A stretch of 64,000 nt of DNA from Schoenoplectus triqueter (Eukaryota; Streptophyta; Magnoliopsida; Poales; Cyperaceae). Below the pieces are notes generated by a model. It made no database searches. It was not told the DNA's origin and was given only the letters and a program-made list of their open reading frames with translations. Positions 38,371 to 50,279 of this stretch are shown one piece after another (positions within the stretch are counted from its first letter, which is position 1; each line of letters begins with the position of its first letter). The position numbers and the translations under genes are program-made. Where the stretch lies: NCBI GenBank assembly GCA_964058805.1, contig CAXKVV010000040.1, positions 310,001-374,000 on the forward strand, read 5' to 3'.

Positions 38371-39320
38371 AGGTGTTACGGCTCAGCCGCTGATTGGTGA
38401 CACCAGGGTGAGAGCGATTAGAGGGGAAGTCACCGATCAGAATCAGAGAAAGAGATCAGGCATGAGAGGGAGAGCACCAATCAAATCTAGCTTGAGGAAG
38501 AGAGTGCTTCCATGGGAGAGAGAGCATTGGAAGGGAGAAGAGAAAGTAGCGATTTTTTATTTTTATTTTTGTTTTAACGAACAGCCATTGAGAACTGAAT
38601 GGATATTGCAACAAGATTTAATTAGTCTTAAAACTATCTATTGCAACCAAAAATTAAGACACAAATGAAAACTTAGATTTTATCTGTTGACTTAATTGAT
38701 ATTGCAACAAAGTTTTCATTGATAATGCCTGAAAAATGACAAGAAATGCATCTCACTCCAAGCCTTATTTCTCACGTTGACATCCTTCTTTACACTCCAT
38801 AACCTGTAAAACGACAAAAAATACAGCAGTATCTCGAACTCGACATAAAAATTACTAAATTCTTAACAATTAACATAAAATGCATAGTTTTTGAGATAAA
38901 TTTCTAATTGAATATAATATATAATTGAGGCTTATCAGTAGTAAGAACCCAGGTCTCATAAAGAATCCAGCATCAACAAAGAAGTATTTTCCTATATATT
39001 ATAATGAAAAATGAAAAATAAGTTGGATACCAACTCAAAGCACACATCTCACCAAACCCAACCAACTTACCCATCCAATTTGTAAATGAGAGATTTGTTA
39101 AAATAATTTACAACAACGATGTACTTGAAGATGCTTTTATAAGATAAGATGTATCCTTATTTGAGACTATTTCTTATTTAACTTCAAAGAAAGCTATAAT
39201 ATGCAGTTCTACATAATCATATTAATTTTTATTTTATTTTCTTATTTAAAATTAAAGAGATGAATTAGAAAAAGAGATGTGAGAGTCATGTACCAGATGG
39301 CACTCAAAGCCTGTTTGGTC
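38371..39320. other. Spacer without recognised gene
   Basis: A 105-codon open frame at 38351-38668 has no recognisable domain and overlaps the transposon end at its start. The rest is AT-rich. Confidence 0.4.
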
Positions 39321-39324
39321 AATC

Positions 39325-40023
39325 TAATGCATTGCGTAGGATAGTATAATCATTTGCAGTGCCCTCCCAACTAGCTAATACATAAAAAAATCTCATGTCG
39401 AACCTTATAGATGCTAAGACATTTTGAGTTGGTTGTTTATATCGACCACAGAACCTCGATATAATATCACTTGTAACTTTAGCTGATATGTGGGTACCAT
39501 CAATCGCGCCAATGCAATCCTTTGTAATTAGTATAACACTCTTGTACCATCAATCGCGCCAATGCAATCCTTTGTATGGTATATCAACTCATTGATAATG
39601 AAATTATTTTTTTTTAAGTAACACAATTACATAATTATCTTAAAAAAGGGTCACATTCTTTGATTACTCTTTATCTTATCTGGTATGTCAATATCTGAAG
39701 GAGACATGAAATCATTCTTCAAAGCAACAATTGCCCGCAATTGCACCTGATCTCATAAAATTATGTCTAATAACTCTATTTTTTTGGTTATGGCCCACAA
39801 CATGCAAGAAAGTGACGGGTTGTTTCTCAACTGATACATGAATGGTGTCACGAAGAAGATGATAGCCTCTCATTATATTTATGAGGTGCTTGAATGTACT
39901 TCTATTTATTCTCACAATTGTAATAGAAGACTGGTCACTTTGATATATGCGTTTGACATATTTGAACCGATCACTATTATCATATGTTGATATATGTTTG
40001 TGGATACTTGAGTGTATGTTCAC
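39325..40023 (-). pseudogene. PIF/Harbinger transposase pseudogene
   Basis: The N-terminal part (40023-39712) reads FKHLINIMRGYHLLRDTIHV followed by SVEKQPVTFLHVVGHNQKNR, typical of HARBI1-like proteins. Past a gap comes the catalytic block CIGAIDGTHISAKV, FCGRYKQPTQNVLASIRFDM and FYVLASWEGTANDYTILRNA (about 39520-39330). A 50-bp tandem duplication copies the GAIDGT segment (39493-39526 and 39543-39576), which wrecks the frame. The second half of the nuclease is missing. It is a dead copy. Confidence 0.85.
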
Positions 40024-40455
40024 GTATTTTATAATGATGATACAAAGTACAATAAATGTTATCTTATTGTATGTATCCTTTCTTTGTCCACTGGTTGTCG
40101 TGCTATGTTCTAGGGTTACACTGGAGGGGTGTTATGCGAAGCTCATAGAAGTTACGTGGGTTTGCAAGGAGAAAGAAGCAACAATGAGATTATGGTGTAC
40201 TTCTGGCTTGGCGCGCGCGGGAACGGAAGTTACGGAGGGAGGGAGCATGCGATAGTGGGAAGAGCGCCATCTTGGTAATTTTCATTTTCGTTTTTCGTCG
40301 AAAATATGTGAAAAATGACAAAAGGTGATTTTCAATGATATTCAGAAAGAAAGTTTCCGTAGAATTTACTTTTAATAGTAAGTGAACAGATGAAAAATTA
40401 AATTCCACCGAAAATAACTTTCTGATGCTGTTTTCATGGGAAACGAACATACCCT
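40024..40455 (-). mobile_element. Probable 5' end of the Harbinger element
   Basis: Read on the minus strand, a candidate terminus GGGTATGTTCGTTTCCCATG begins at about 40455 and follows TAA, the usual 3-bp PIF/Harbinger target. It lies ~430 bp upstream of the transposase relic. The other end is not certain. Confidence 0.4.
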
Positions 40456-41161
40456 TACTGTTTTATTGCCAATGCGGGTGTGAACATCATCCATATTAAT
40501 ATTAATACCGCGTGAGAAAGATTTTCTATCACTAAGTCTACCACAATTGGAATACAAAAATTTAGAGTGAAAATTTAATACTTTATTATTATTTCAGAAC
40601 TGATTTAAAAAAAATTAAAATAAATACTTAAAAAATTCAAAACACTCAAATTTTTGTATTTCCCGAATTCTGATATGAAGAATTTAATGAGAATAATAAT
40701 TTTAAAGCCATTTCTTTTCTTTCTTTCTTTTTTAAAATTTTTTTGAGGTAAGGCAAGTGGCAAAAAGAAAGAAAAGTGTTTACAATAGTCTTGAATCTCC
40801 TCCACTCTTTAGATAACAACCCAAGCATCTGTTCCCTAGATTACAGGCTTAATTATATAATAAACAAATATACAGTAGATTCATTTCTATCTTGGGTGTA
40901 ATTAAGATGCGACTCTCTTTCATGTTCCTTCTGCGCAACAAATGCTGAAAAGGATTGCTACCTCAAAAAAAAATGCTGAAAATGAGTTGAAAAAGAACTT
41001 AACTAGCAGCAACGAAGAAATTGTATGACATCGAATGTTTATTTATCCAAGCAGAAGCCTAATTAGTTCTTGAATAGTATATATTAACATATATAATTAT
41101 AGAAATGCACAATGTTTTATTGGTCTAAATATCAAAAATAGTAATAAATCACGCACATATC
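40456..41161. other. CNL2 3' flank and spacer
   Basis: From about 40920 to the CNL2 stop the sequence is homologous to the CNL3 3' flank (about 50640-50864), so it belongs to the duplicated block. The rest is AT-rich. Confidence 0.55.
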
Positions 41162-44100
41162 TCATTGACGGACAGAAGGGCCCCCAAAATGAAGACTGGG
41201 AAACCCACAACCATAAACCCACCACACAGTACAAGACGGAGACCGTTCCAACTTATACGGCAGACCACGAAGCAGAGGGCAACACAGAATAACCAACCTT
41301 GTAAGTGATAATGTTCTCTGTTGATGGCCACGTGGCTTTTCATGAGAGGAACTACCTCCAGCCTCAGTTGATTCTGCCAACTGCAGTCCGTGTTCATCCA
41401 TTGTTATTAATTTCAGGACTTTACAACAGTTAATTTCCAATGCAGCTAACTTCTCTAAATTTTGTAGTCCTGTAATCAACTTCAGCTCCTCGCACCATGA
41501 AATCTCCAAGTTTTCAAGCTGGAAGGGTAGCTGCTCCAGCTTTAGAACTTGGAAACCGGAACAAGATTGGAACTTGAAATGCTTGAGAGTTTGAAGATCG
41601 CTGAACGGAAGAGATTGAAGCCCATCACAGCCTATTAATCTGATTTCTTGAATTGCCTGCATGGATAATGGGTCCCCTATCCAACCTGGTACTATGGCAG
41701 AAGGATAGCTTTCTAGTACAAGTTTCTTGAGGTGACGGTGCGGCCGCAGGCATTCTAACAAGCTTAAATTCAAATCTTCACCAATTAGAGTATCCTCATT
41801 AGGGTCTTTTAAAAGCCTTATCGTCAGTTCATTCCACCCATTGAGGTGCTCGTGCTTGCGAAGATCATGCCAACACAGATTCAAAGTTTCAATTTTGCAC
41901 TTACTTCTCAGGTTGGCAAGCCAGGCATCTTCTAATTTACTCATGTTCCGCAATCCTTCAATGATGAGCTCTCCTCCAAGATCTTTCATATCCTTTAACC
42001 AACCTATTGTTTCAACTCCCAAGCATGCTGCCATTGTCATCATCGCAGGAAAGTTTTCAAGGCTGTGAGGGTTAAACTCGAGCAAGCAATCATAGGCTTT
42101 CAAAGTTTTGAGTTTATGGCATTTTCCAAGTGTACCTGGCAGCTCTGAGAGTGTATCCACGGAAGGAAATTCAAGCTCCTCTAAACAACTGAGACAGTCT
42201 AGTTTATCTGGAATTTCCTCCAGTTTCTTAGAATCAATTGTTAATTCTTGAAGGTTACATAGCTTTCTGAAATCTAAAGGTACTTTCTCTAACTCATCAC
42301 TTTTAATTACTAATCTCTGCAAATTACTAATTAGAGAGAGTGATTCAGGGAGCTCATTAAATTCAGAACATTCAATACACAGGTACTGTAAGTTAGCAAG
42401 ATAGCCAATGCTTTCAGGTAGATATGCAAGAGGAGAGACGAAGCAATCAAGAATGAAAGTCTGCAGATTGTAAAGGAGGCCAATAGATTCTGGCAGCATT
42501 TCAAGCCAGTCGGATTCAATACGAAAATAGGTAAGATGTTTTAGCTGGGATAAGGAATCAGGAATCTCTCTTAAATGATCAACTTTCAATTCTAACACCC
42601 TAAGTACTTCAAATTTTTTGAGGTTAAGTATGCACTTACTGGTTGTCAGCCAACAATCTTCATAGCCTCTTGACAGATTTAAATTTAGATCCATGGCTTC
42701 TAGATCTGTACTATTTTTGCAGTACTGGTGTTCCGAGTCTCCGGTGCAACCTCTTAGTTCTGTAGAAAGAGTTCTTAAACCCTTGAGGTTTTGTTGGGGA
42801 ATTTGATTTACAAATCCCATGAAACCTGTTGCATATAAATGGTATGCTTCTTGTGGAATGTTTTCCTCAAGTGGTTGACTGATATCCATCGAATAATGTT
42901 CATTCTCAGAATTAAGTCGAGCAAGATCATGGATTATATCATGCAACTTACAGAATGCTGTAAATTCATCTGAAAAATCATCAAGAAAGGACCTCTCTTT
43001 TAACTCCTCATAATATTCAACGCCAACTACTTTGGTCCTTTTCCCCTGAGACCCGATGTAGCCATGAGAGATCCATAACTCTATCAGATTATTCTTTTCT
43101 AATCTATGATCTTTGGGGTACATTGAGCAAAACAAGAAGCACGGCTTTAGGTGGACTGGTAGGTGAGCATAGCTTAAGTGAAGTGCTGGGAATATATAAT
43201 TGGCTGCTTTTGATTCCCAAAGATTACTTTCTAAGATCTCTCTCCAAGACTTTGCATCTGTTTTGTATCTAAGAAGGCTTGCAATTGACTTCAGAGCCAA
43301 TGGTATCCCACCACACTTTCTCATAATCTCCCTTCCCATATCTACAAAGTGTGTTGGCACAACATAATTTTTACTGCCAAACGCAAAATGCTGGAATAAC
43401 TGCCAACATGAATCTTCAGGCAAATAATCTGGCATGAAACGTTCTGTTGTCAGCATAACCTCTGCAACCTTTTCATTTCTTGTTGTCACGAGAATACGTA
43501 CCCACTTTGCTTTGCTTAAAAAAGACCTGAACAACTCCCATAGACCTTGGTTCTCATTCCACACATCATCTAAAACAAGCAATATTTTTTTGTCTTTCAC
43601 TAATTTTACAAGCTCTTCTTGTAATGGACTCAACCAACTCAAACCACGCCTGTTTCTGGTAAATGACTCCAATGTTGATTTGACCATTCTTCCAACATCA
43701 AAATTTTCAGAGACGCACACCCAACCAAACAAATCAAAACGCTGGCGAACGCTTGCATCATTATAGACAAGTTGGGCAATGGTGGACTTTCCAAGACCGC
43801 CTTTACCAATAATTGAAATGACAGAAAAGTAGTTCTCATTTTTGGATAATAAGAGATTGATAACCTCTGTTACGTCAGCATCCCGGCCAAAAATGTTTTT
43901 CTCATCAAACACTGAACCCGCTTCGAGGTATAATGCTCTGTTGTTCAGAAGCCTCACCCCATCTATCTCTCTCAATGTGAGAGCTTCACGGTCTTTCGCT
44001 ATCTCATCAAATCGACTTCTTATTTTGTTAAGTCGATCAACCATTCCATCAGGAATTGAGAAAACGTACTGTTGGAAAAAAATGTAATGAGTATAATATT

Positions 44101-44922
44101 AGAATTATTGATGGTATAAATGATAATAAATAAATATATTTAAAGGATAAAGCCTAATGAATAATGATAATGCACTATTGCAGTCTGTAGCAAATTGGCC
44201 TCCCAGGTTTCACGGACAATCCCCACTCAGAACCCTGAATACATTTGTTCAAGCAAATATCGAAGTTTGTACAATATCTAATTGCTCTAGCTAGCTGTAT
44301 CCATTTTTTTTTATTGTTAACATACCATGTTGTTTGTTCTGCTCTGCCACAATTCTGGAGACGCATCTAAATATTTGTTTGATCTGGTCCTTCTTTTGTA
44401 ATCAGATTTTAGACGCTAGCAATAAACAAGGTATCATTCGACATAGAGTTCAGTATCACAAATGACGAGACACCCAGCACAATTCAGATCCTTTTAATTA
44501 CTAAATCCTGTTGTGCATAATAGCAAGGCACTCGCCTCCATTTGCTTTCTCTTATGGGAACCAGAGGCGTGGGAAGCCTTTCTTGCCTCCACCTGGACAC
44601 GTGCAGCCTCGTACCGGTACTCACTGAACACATCATCAGTATCATAACCGGCCCTCTTGAGCTCCTTGAGCCAGAGCTTGACAGATCTGTCTCTGATCTC
44701 CTTCTCCTCAGCATCATACAGCGAGGGTTTGATCTGCTTCAGAGTCGTCATCAGCCCCTCCAGGTTCTCCTCGAGAGCATGCCTCTCATTTTCCAATTTG
44801 TTGTTGGAAGAAGAACAAGAACAAGAGGAAGAGGAAGAGGAAGAGGAAGAGGAAGAGGCTTTAATTGAATGAAGCAAACTGGTGCCCTCAGAGAGAAGAG
44901 AGGTAATCAAATTTGCTGCCAT
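41162..44922 (-). CDS. CNL2: CC-NBS-LRR immune receptor
   Basis: NLR receptor, close paralogue of CNL3. Exon 1 (44922-44536) encodes the coiled-coil region beginning MAANLITSLLSEG. Exon 2 (44068-41162) encodes the rest; phase-0 joining gives about 1097 residues. Motifs: P-loop GKGGLGKST (217-225), kinase-2 LLVLDDVW (292-299), RNBS-B RILVTTR, GLPL as CGGIPLA (381-387), RNBS-D CFLFCSMYPKDH and an MHD variant LHD (504-506). Leucine-rich repeats follow from about residue 600. The intron (44535-44069) appears to start with GC (GAG then GCGAGT), where CNL3 has GTTAGT. A serine-rich run encoded by a trinucleotide repeat lies in the coiled-coil region. In-frame codons upstream of 44922 lack homology to CNL3, so the start was set at MAAN. 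Confidence 0.88.
44810..44862 (-). repeat. Trinucleotide repeat encoding poly-serine in CNL2
   Basis: Repeated (GAGGAA)-type units on the plus strand give a serine/cysteine run in CNL2 just after the IKA of its coiled-coil region. CNL3 has only a five-serine run at this place. Confidence 0.85.
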
Positions 44923-44964
44923 TAGTTGCGGACAGGATGGGAGAAGAAAGAGAGAGAGGTTGTC

Positions 44965-44990
44965 TTGGATCTCAGAGTTGACTTTCAAGG
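44965..44990. promoter_or_regulatory. Conserved leader/promoter block with W-box upstream of CNL2
   Basis: TTGGATCTCAGAGTTGACTT is nearly identical at CNL3 (54531-54550). It contains TTGACT (44978-44983), a WRKY-binding W-box core, 56 bp before the start codon. Function is inferred. Confidence 0.45.
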
Positions 44991-45045
44991 AGGGAAGACA
45001 AACAAGTGTTTTTCTACTTGTGGTGGATTGTCGAGAATTATTTAT

Positions 45046-45949
45046 GAGAAGGGATTTAATCATTTACAAAGATGTTATTAAAATTAAATATTAAATAATT
45101 ATTATTTAAATTTTTAAATAATAAAACTAATTGAACAATTTTTTTATAAATATCATCTTATATCATTTTGATATTATTTATATAGTCATCAAGCGTTAAT
45201 AAAATTAAAGGATCAAATTTTATAATTTAGACACGTTACTTGATGACTAATAAAATAAAGTTAAAATTTTATGATTTTTTATATGCATATAATTGAGATG
45301 ATATATAATACATCTAACGGTTCATATTTTTAAATTTATATATAAATAAATAAATAGACATCATGGGTAGGGCTGCAAGAAATATTCGAAGTTCGTAGTT
45401 CGTTCGTGTTCGATTCGAAAAAAGTTCAAAAAAAGTTCGTTCGATTCTAGTTCGAAATTAATTTCAAATTAAACTGATTCGATTCGAAATTATATCGAAT
45501 CAAACTCAAACCATGGTGAGTTCGTTCGAAATGTGTTCGCGAACTATTTTTGTTTGAATTTGTATTAATTATTTAATTGTTTGAGACTTTGAGTAGTATG
45601 AATTTATATAAAATTTATTAATTTTTGTTGAATGAACTTTTAATTTTGTATGAATTTATATTAAATTGATATTTTTTATATTTGATTCTGTTATTTTGAT
45701 ATGAATTGTGGAATTTGTTCACCTAATAATTCTATTTCAAACTATTTACGAATCAAATCAAACAGTTCGAATATTTAACGAATCAAATTTCAAACAATGG
45801 TTTGAGTTCGAAACTGCCTATCTATTTCAAATCAAACTAGTTCGAAATAGATTTCAAATCAAACTCAAACACAAGTCAGTTCGTTCGTGTTCGATTCGTT
45901 TGCAGCCCTAATCATGGGCACCCAAAAAATAATAATTAAATCCCTTCTC
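45046..45949. mobile_element. Mutator-like MITE (family M, copy A), split by a hAT MITE
   Basis: Terminal inverted repeats GAGAAGGGATTTAAT match at both ends. It is flanked by a perfect 9-bp duplication ATTATTTAT (45037-45045 and 45950-45958), the length typical of Mutator-like elements. Without the nested hAT MITE and one copy of its duplication it is 353 bp. Copy B at 49208-49587 is homologous along its length and lacks the insertion. Confidence 0.9.
45368..45910. mobile_element. hAT-type MITE (543 bp) nested in the Mutator-like MITE
   Basis: The ends TAGGGCTGCAAGAA and, reversed, TAGGGCTGCAAACG are inverted repeats. ATCATGGG is duplicated exactly on both sides (45360-45367 and 45911-45918). 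The element is full of GTTCG/TTCGAA words in both orientations. The homologous site in copy B (near 49550) is empty, confirming the insertion. Confidence 0.92.
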
Positions 45950-45958
45950 ATTATTTAT

Positions 45959-46346
45959 TGGGAGGGATTATTGATAATAGCTGACAACAGCTATGTTGAC
46001 AACGTTGACAGTTGATAATGAATTTTGAAATAAATTAAAAAACTTTAGAAATAAAATAGTTTATAAATATTTTTTATTTATAGATTAATAATTATTTAAA
46101 TTTTATATAATTTTATTAATATTTTATAGTTAATTAAATATCGTTAAATTATAACCATTACAAATTGTATAAAACTTTGATGTCTTTTGATGGACTATCA
46201 AATGATAATGAACTTGTATGAAATTTGAATCACTATCAATTTATAACTAAAAGAATATATTTATATTTTTTCTATTTTGAGGATTTTTATATTTATTTAA
46301 AAATTCATTGACAAATTATCAAAATAATTCATTGTCAAGGGATCAC
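45959..46346. mobile_element. Fold-back MITE, family F, copy 2
   Basis: The left end GGGAGGGATTATTGATAAT and reversed right end GAGTGATCCCTTGACAATG are related. Internal parts such as GATGGACTATCAAATGATAA and GATAATGAA match copy 1 at 35108. Boundaries are good to about 10 bp. Confidence 0.7.
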
Positions 46347-48755
46347 TCTTTTTTATTTTGATAATTAATTTTATATAAATTAATAAAAAATAAAAAATAA
46401 AAAATCTACAAACATATTTAACTTATGAATTTATTCTATTTCAATATTAATACAATTTAAATGGCAAAAATAGTAAATTAAAATGTTATAATCACCATAT
46501 ACTTTTCATTTTCTTTGATGTAATACCGAATGATATTAGAATTTTATTCAAATTTAAACATAATCAATTCATAAATTAAAAAATATATTTATAATTTTTT
46601 TTTCAAAGATCTTTTATGAATTTATGAATTTATGTAAAGTTAATTATTAAAGGTATTAAAATAAATAATATCAATAGACTTTGCACCCAAGACTTAATAA
46701 AATATGAGCACAAGCTCCAAAGGAATGAGCCCAAATAACTCAAGATAAAAAGGAGCATCACAAGCTCAAAAAATACTATAAGAACTTCTAAAGATTTGGG
46801 TTGATTTAATAACTTCAAAGTTTTTTTATAGTGTTTGCAAGGAAGAATATTTGATAATTTAGAGAAAGTTTAGAATTGTAAGAGTTTCAATTAGTTTGAC
46901 AGCTCTAAAATAATTTTCTTAAATGGAGCACCAGATAATTAGAATTTTTATGCATTAAGCCGTTATAATGGTTTTGAACCATTATAACTCTTGACTTCTT
47001 GAATTTTAATTTTAATTAGAATTTATTAAGAATATTTATTGTCAGAACTTTATGAAATGTTATTAAGGTTTGAAATGAATAAGATGAACCGTTAAAATGA
47101 TATGAAAAAGTTTTAAATGTTTCACTACAACAATATAATGTTTTGATCAAATTTAACTATGTTGACTAAGCTTTGACAAATCTATCTACAAAGACATTAT
47201 AAGGATTCATGAAACCATTGTAGCAGCTCAAACCGTTCAATGTTTCCCAATAGTTACCCAACAATAGCCTCTGATAATTTGAGAAGCTTTATGTCTTAGA
47301 AATTTTTTTGAGTTTGTCAAACTGAATCATTATAATGCTTGGTAATGATTTACATTGATAAAAAATGTTTTCTTGCTTATTGATTTGAAAGCTTAAGTTA
47401 TTAAATCATACCTTATACAATTATAATTTTAAGACTTTAAGGTTTCTTCAATTTATCTTTAACAATATCTATATTGATCATTTTCTCAAGCCTTCATAAG
47501 ATCCTACAATAATCTCAAGGAAACTTATTAAATTCAAGTAAATTTTACAAAATAACAAATCAAAAGAATTTTTTTAGTACAATAATCTTCCACTTTCGTT
47601 ATTTTGTTAAACCAAGTGCTTACAAATATCAATTATGCACATTAAATTTTCCTCTTTTAAAAAATGAATAAAAGAGTACAAATATGGCTTTAAACTCCCC
47701 TCAATTCATGCACTCATTGCATATATATAAAAAAAATATAGCAATATACCATATAATACTCTTGCATACAAAAATAAAACAATTCAAGCATTATATGTGT
47801 TAACTATATATGCTCTTAATTGTTAATTGAAATAGCTCACTTGTTAATTATTATCATAGGTTTATCTCTCTCTTCAGATACCCACGTGACAATGTCTCAA
47901 ACAGTTAATCAAATCAGTATTGTAAAAAAAAAAAAAGGTATGCGCTTAACAGATGAATAGAGCACCAAAAATCGATTAATCATTATACGGACAAATAATC
48001 AGATTTTTGCAGATTATTTTACATTCTAGTTAATATATACATATTTTTACAGAAAAACAGTAGTATAATTATTGGATAATAAAAATTATGTAATAATAAA
48101 TTATAAACACAACTATACCATTCAAAATCATATTATCACGGCTTAACAATATTTTTCGAAAATTATAATATCATAGTAAAAATCATATTATCACAATTTT
48201 AGATCCTATTAGCGACATATATGTAGGGAACCAATTAACTAAAATAAAAGACAATTATTAACAATTTAATATGGTTGAGGATTTAAATTACAAAATCATG
48301 AAAAAATCTATATCGACTTCAGCAAAAAGCTGGAATTTAAAAGAAGAGAAGAAAATGAGCAACAATGACAAAAGCGAACTGTAAAATAATGAATTGATTT
48401 TGACTGTTTAACATGTATAGCCGGAAAGACAAAAATGAAATGAAAAAGAAAAAGAAAACAGACAAAGCAATCTTTAGATATAATAATGAAAATAAGTTTC
48501 CATAAAGACTAGATGAATGCTCTGTTAATAAATTATAGACCGTTGAAATAAAAAAAAAAACTCATTTAAGATTGAAAATCGTATTGATATTATTTTTCAT
48601 TTGAATATTCAAATACAAATATTTACATATAAATTTTCAGATATAAATAAAATATGATCGGATATCATTCAACTTTATACCCCTACATATATGACAATTA
48701 TATTGGCCATACAAATTTTGAAGAATTGTTCTTCTCGGAGAATTGTATATATCAG
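46347..48755. other. AT-rich spacer, no recognised gene
   Basis: Contains a perfect 12-bp inverted repeat (GTTATAATGGTT, 3-bp loop; 46962-46988) and several loose variants of AACCATTATAA nearby. No protein homology was seen. Confidence 0.45.
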
Positions 48756-49195
48756 TAGTTGTGGATCCTGATCTTCTGTTGTGTAATATCGTGTAGCTCA
48801 GTATGTGAACTTTTAGATCACTTTAGAATTCATACCAACTCAAATTATAAAGAGATTCAACGATCTATGTACCACGTTATACAGTGCAATGGAGGAGAGG
48901 ATGAAAATTCAGAAGTTGGACACTTTTTTCAACAAGAAATCGAAGTGTTTTGTAAATGACTAAACGTCCTAATTACTGTTATCGTTGTTGGCTTGCTGCC
49001 ACAGATCAGAAATAAATGCTCCTTTTTTTTTATAAGGACTTTGTGAATCTAAAAAACACACCGATATGAATGTCATCCACGCAATTCAAATCCGAGGAAC
49101 AGATGGAATATATGGACTCTACTGCGTGAATCTAATTCTTTCATGATTTTATCTAGCTTTTCACTTTATTTATTCCAAAGTTGTAACAATTTTTA
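48756..49195. repeat. Duplicated spacer segment, copy 1
   Basis: Shares ordered stretches with 56540-56750, including TCAACAAGAAAT, AAGTGTTTTGTAAATG, GTTGTTGGCTTG and TCTAATTCTTTCATGATTT. Same orientation. Non-coding in both places. Confidence 0.75.
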
Positions 49196-49207
49196 AAAAG
49201 GCCTATC

Positions 49208-49587
49208 TAGAAGAGATTCAATTACCACAATTTTGATGTCACATCGGTGCCATTAAAATTAAATATTGAATAATTATTATTTAAATTCTTAAATAACATA
49301 ACTAATTGAAGGAATATTTTGTAAATATCATATTATATATGTATACAAAAAATTATATCATTTCGATATTATTTATATAGGCATCAAGCGTTAATAAAAT
49401 CAACGGACCAAATTTTACAATTTAGACACGTTACTTGATGGCTATTTAAATAAAGTTAATTTTTTTTTCATATACATACAATTGAGATGATATAGAATAC
49501 ATCTAACGGTTCACATTTTTAAATTTATACACAAATAAATAAATAGGCACCATGGATACCAAAAAAATGGTAATTGAATCCCTTCTC
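49208..49587. mobile_element. Mutator-like MITE, family M, copy B (uninterrupted)
   Basis: Homologous to copy A from ATTAAAATTAAATATTGAA through CATCTAACGGTTCA to the shared end AATCCCTTCTC. The right end reversed reads GAGAAGGGATTCAATTACCA and the left end TAGAAGAGATTCAATTACCA. The 9-bp flanks no longer match. Confidence 0.8.
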
Positions 49588-49884
49588 CACTTTATAATAA
49601 TATAATCTTGATAATAAACTCTAGAATAAATATTGCAAAAATCTTATAGATAAGTTTTTTTTGCTTATGGATTGATAGTGATTCAAATTTTACGTTGTTT
49701 CATCATCGTTTGATAGTCCATCAAAAACCATTAAATTATATAAAATTTTGATTGTATTTGATAAATTGTCAAATAATAATGAAATTATATGAAATTTTAA
49801 TACTATCAATCTATATAAGAAAAGAAATATATCTATAAGATTTTTTTTATTTTTTTTCTAAAGTCCGTTGTCAAGTGATCCCAT
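49588..49884. mobile_element. Fold-back MITE, family F, copy 3
   Basis: Contains CTTGATAATAAACTCTAGA at the left, GATTGATAGTGATTCAAATTT, GTTTGATAGTCCATCAAAA and, at the right, TTGTCAAGTGATCCC, in the order seen in copy 1. As at copy 2, it directly follows a family M MITE. The left tip looks truncated. Confidence 0.65.
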
Positions 49885-49984
49885 CCTAAAAGACACAACT
49901 GTCGAACAACAAATGAGTTACATTCCTCAATAGATTAAATTTATCTTGTATTCCCTTGAGAAAAGTGGTCACCGAACAAGCTCT

Positions 49985-50170
49985 CAAAATGAATTGTTAT
50001 TTTTAAGGATAATGCTGACTTGCTGAGCTGCGGGTAAATTGAATCGAACTGAATTTAATATGAAGGATTCACAAAGGATAATGTTCCGAAACCCTGCTAA
50101 ATTATATTATTGATTTTGTGAGAAGTTGCCCTTTGAACTTATTAATTTGATCACACATCCCCAAACTTTT
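49985..50170 (-). repeat. Spacer segment present inverted at 56870-57035
   Basis: The reverse strand here shares GTTCAAAGGGCAACTTCTCA (AGAG in place of AGGG at the other site), GTGAATCCTTCATATTAAAT and CAGCATTA with the plus strand at 56870-57035. Confidence 0.75.
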
Positions 50171-50279
50171 TTATTTTTTTATTTTTAATTCTTGGTACTG
50201 GTAAGATGCATTGATCTGTTGTCGATAATATTTTGTATTTTCAATTAAACCCTTCAAATACAAATACAAATGCTGAAAT

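Noticed and set aside
38351..38668. 105-codon plus-strand frame as a gene
   Set aside because: No recognisable domain, starts inside a transposon terminus, and composition is like the spacer.
43434..43766. 110-codon plus-strand frame
   Set aside because: Antisense of the CNL2 NB-ARC domain; the same holds for similar frames over CNL3.
48759..48959. 66-codon plus-strand frame as a small gene
   Set aside because: It falls in a duplicated non-coding spacer, and the frame is not kept in the copy at 56540.
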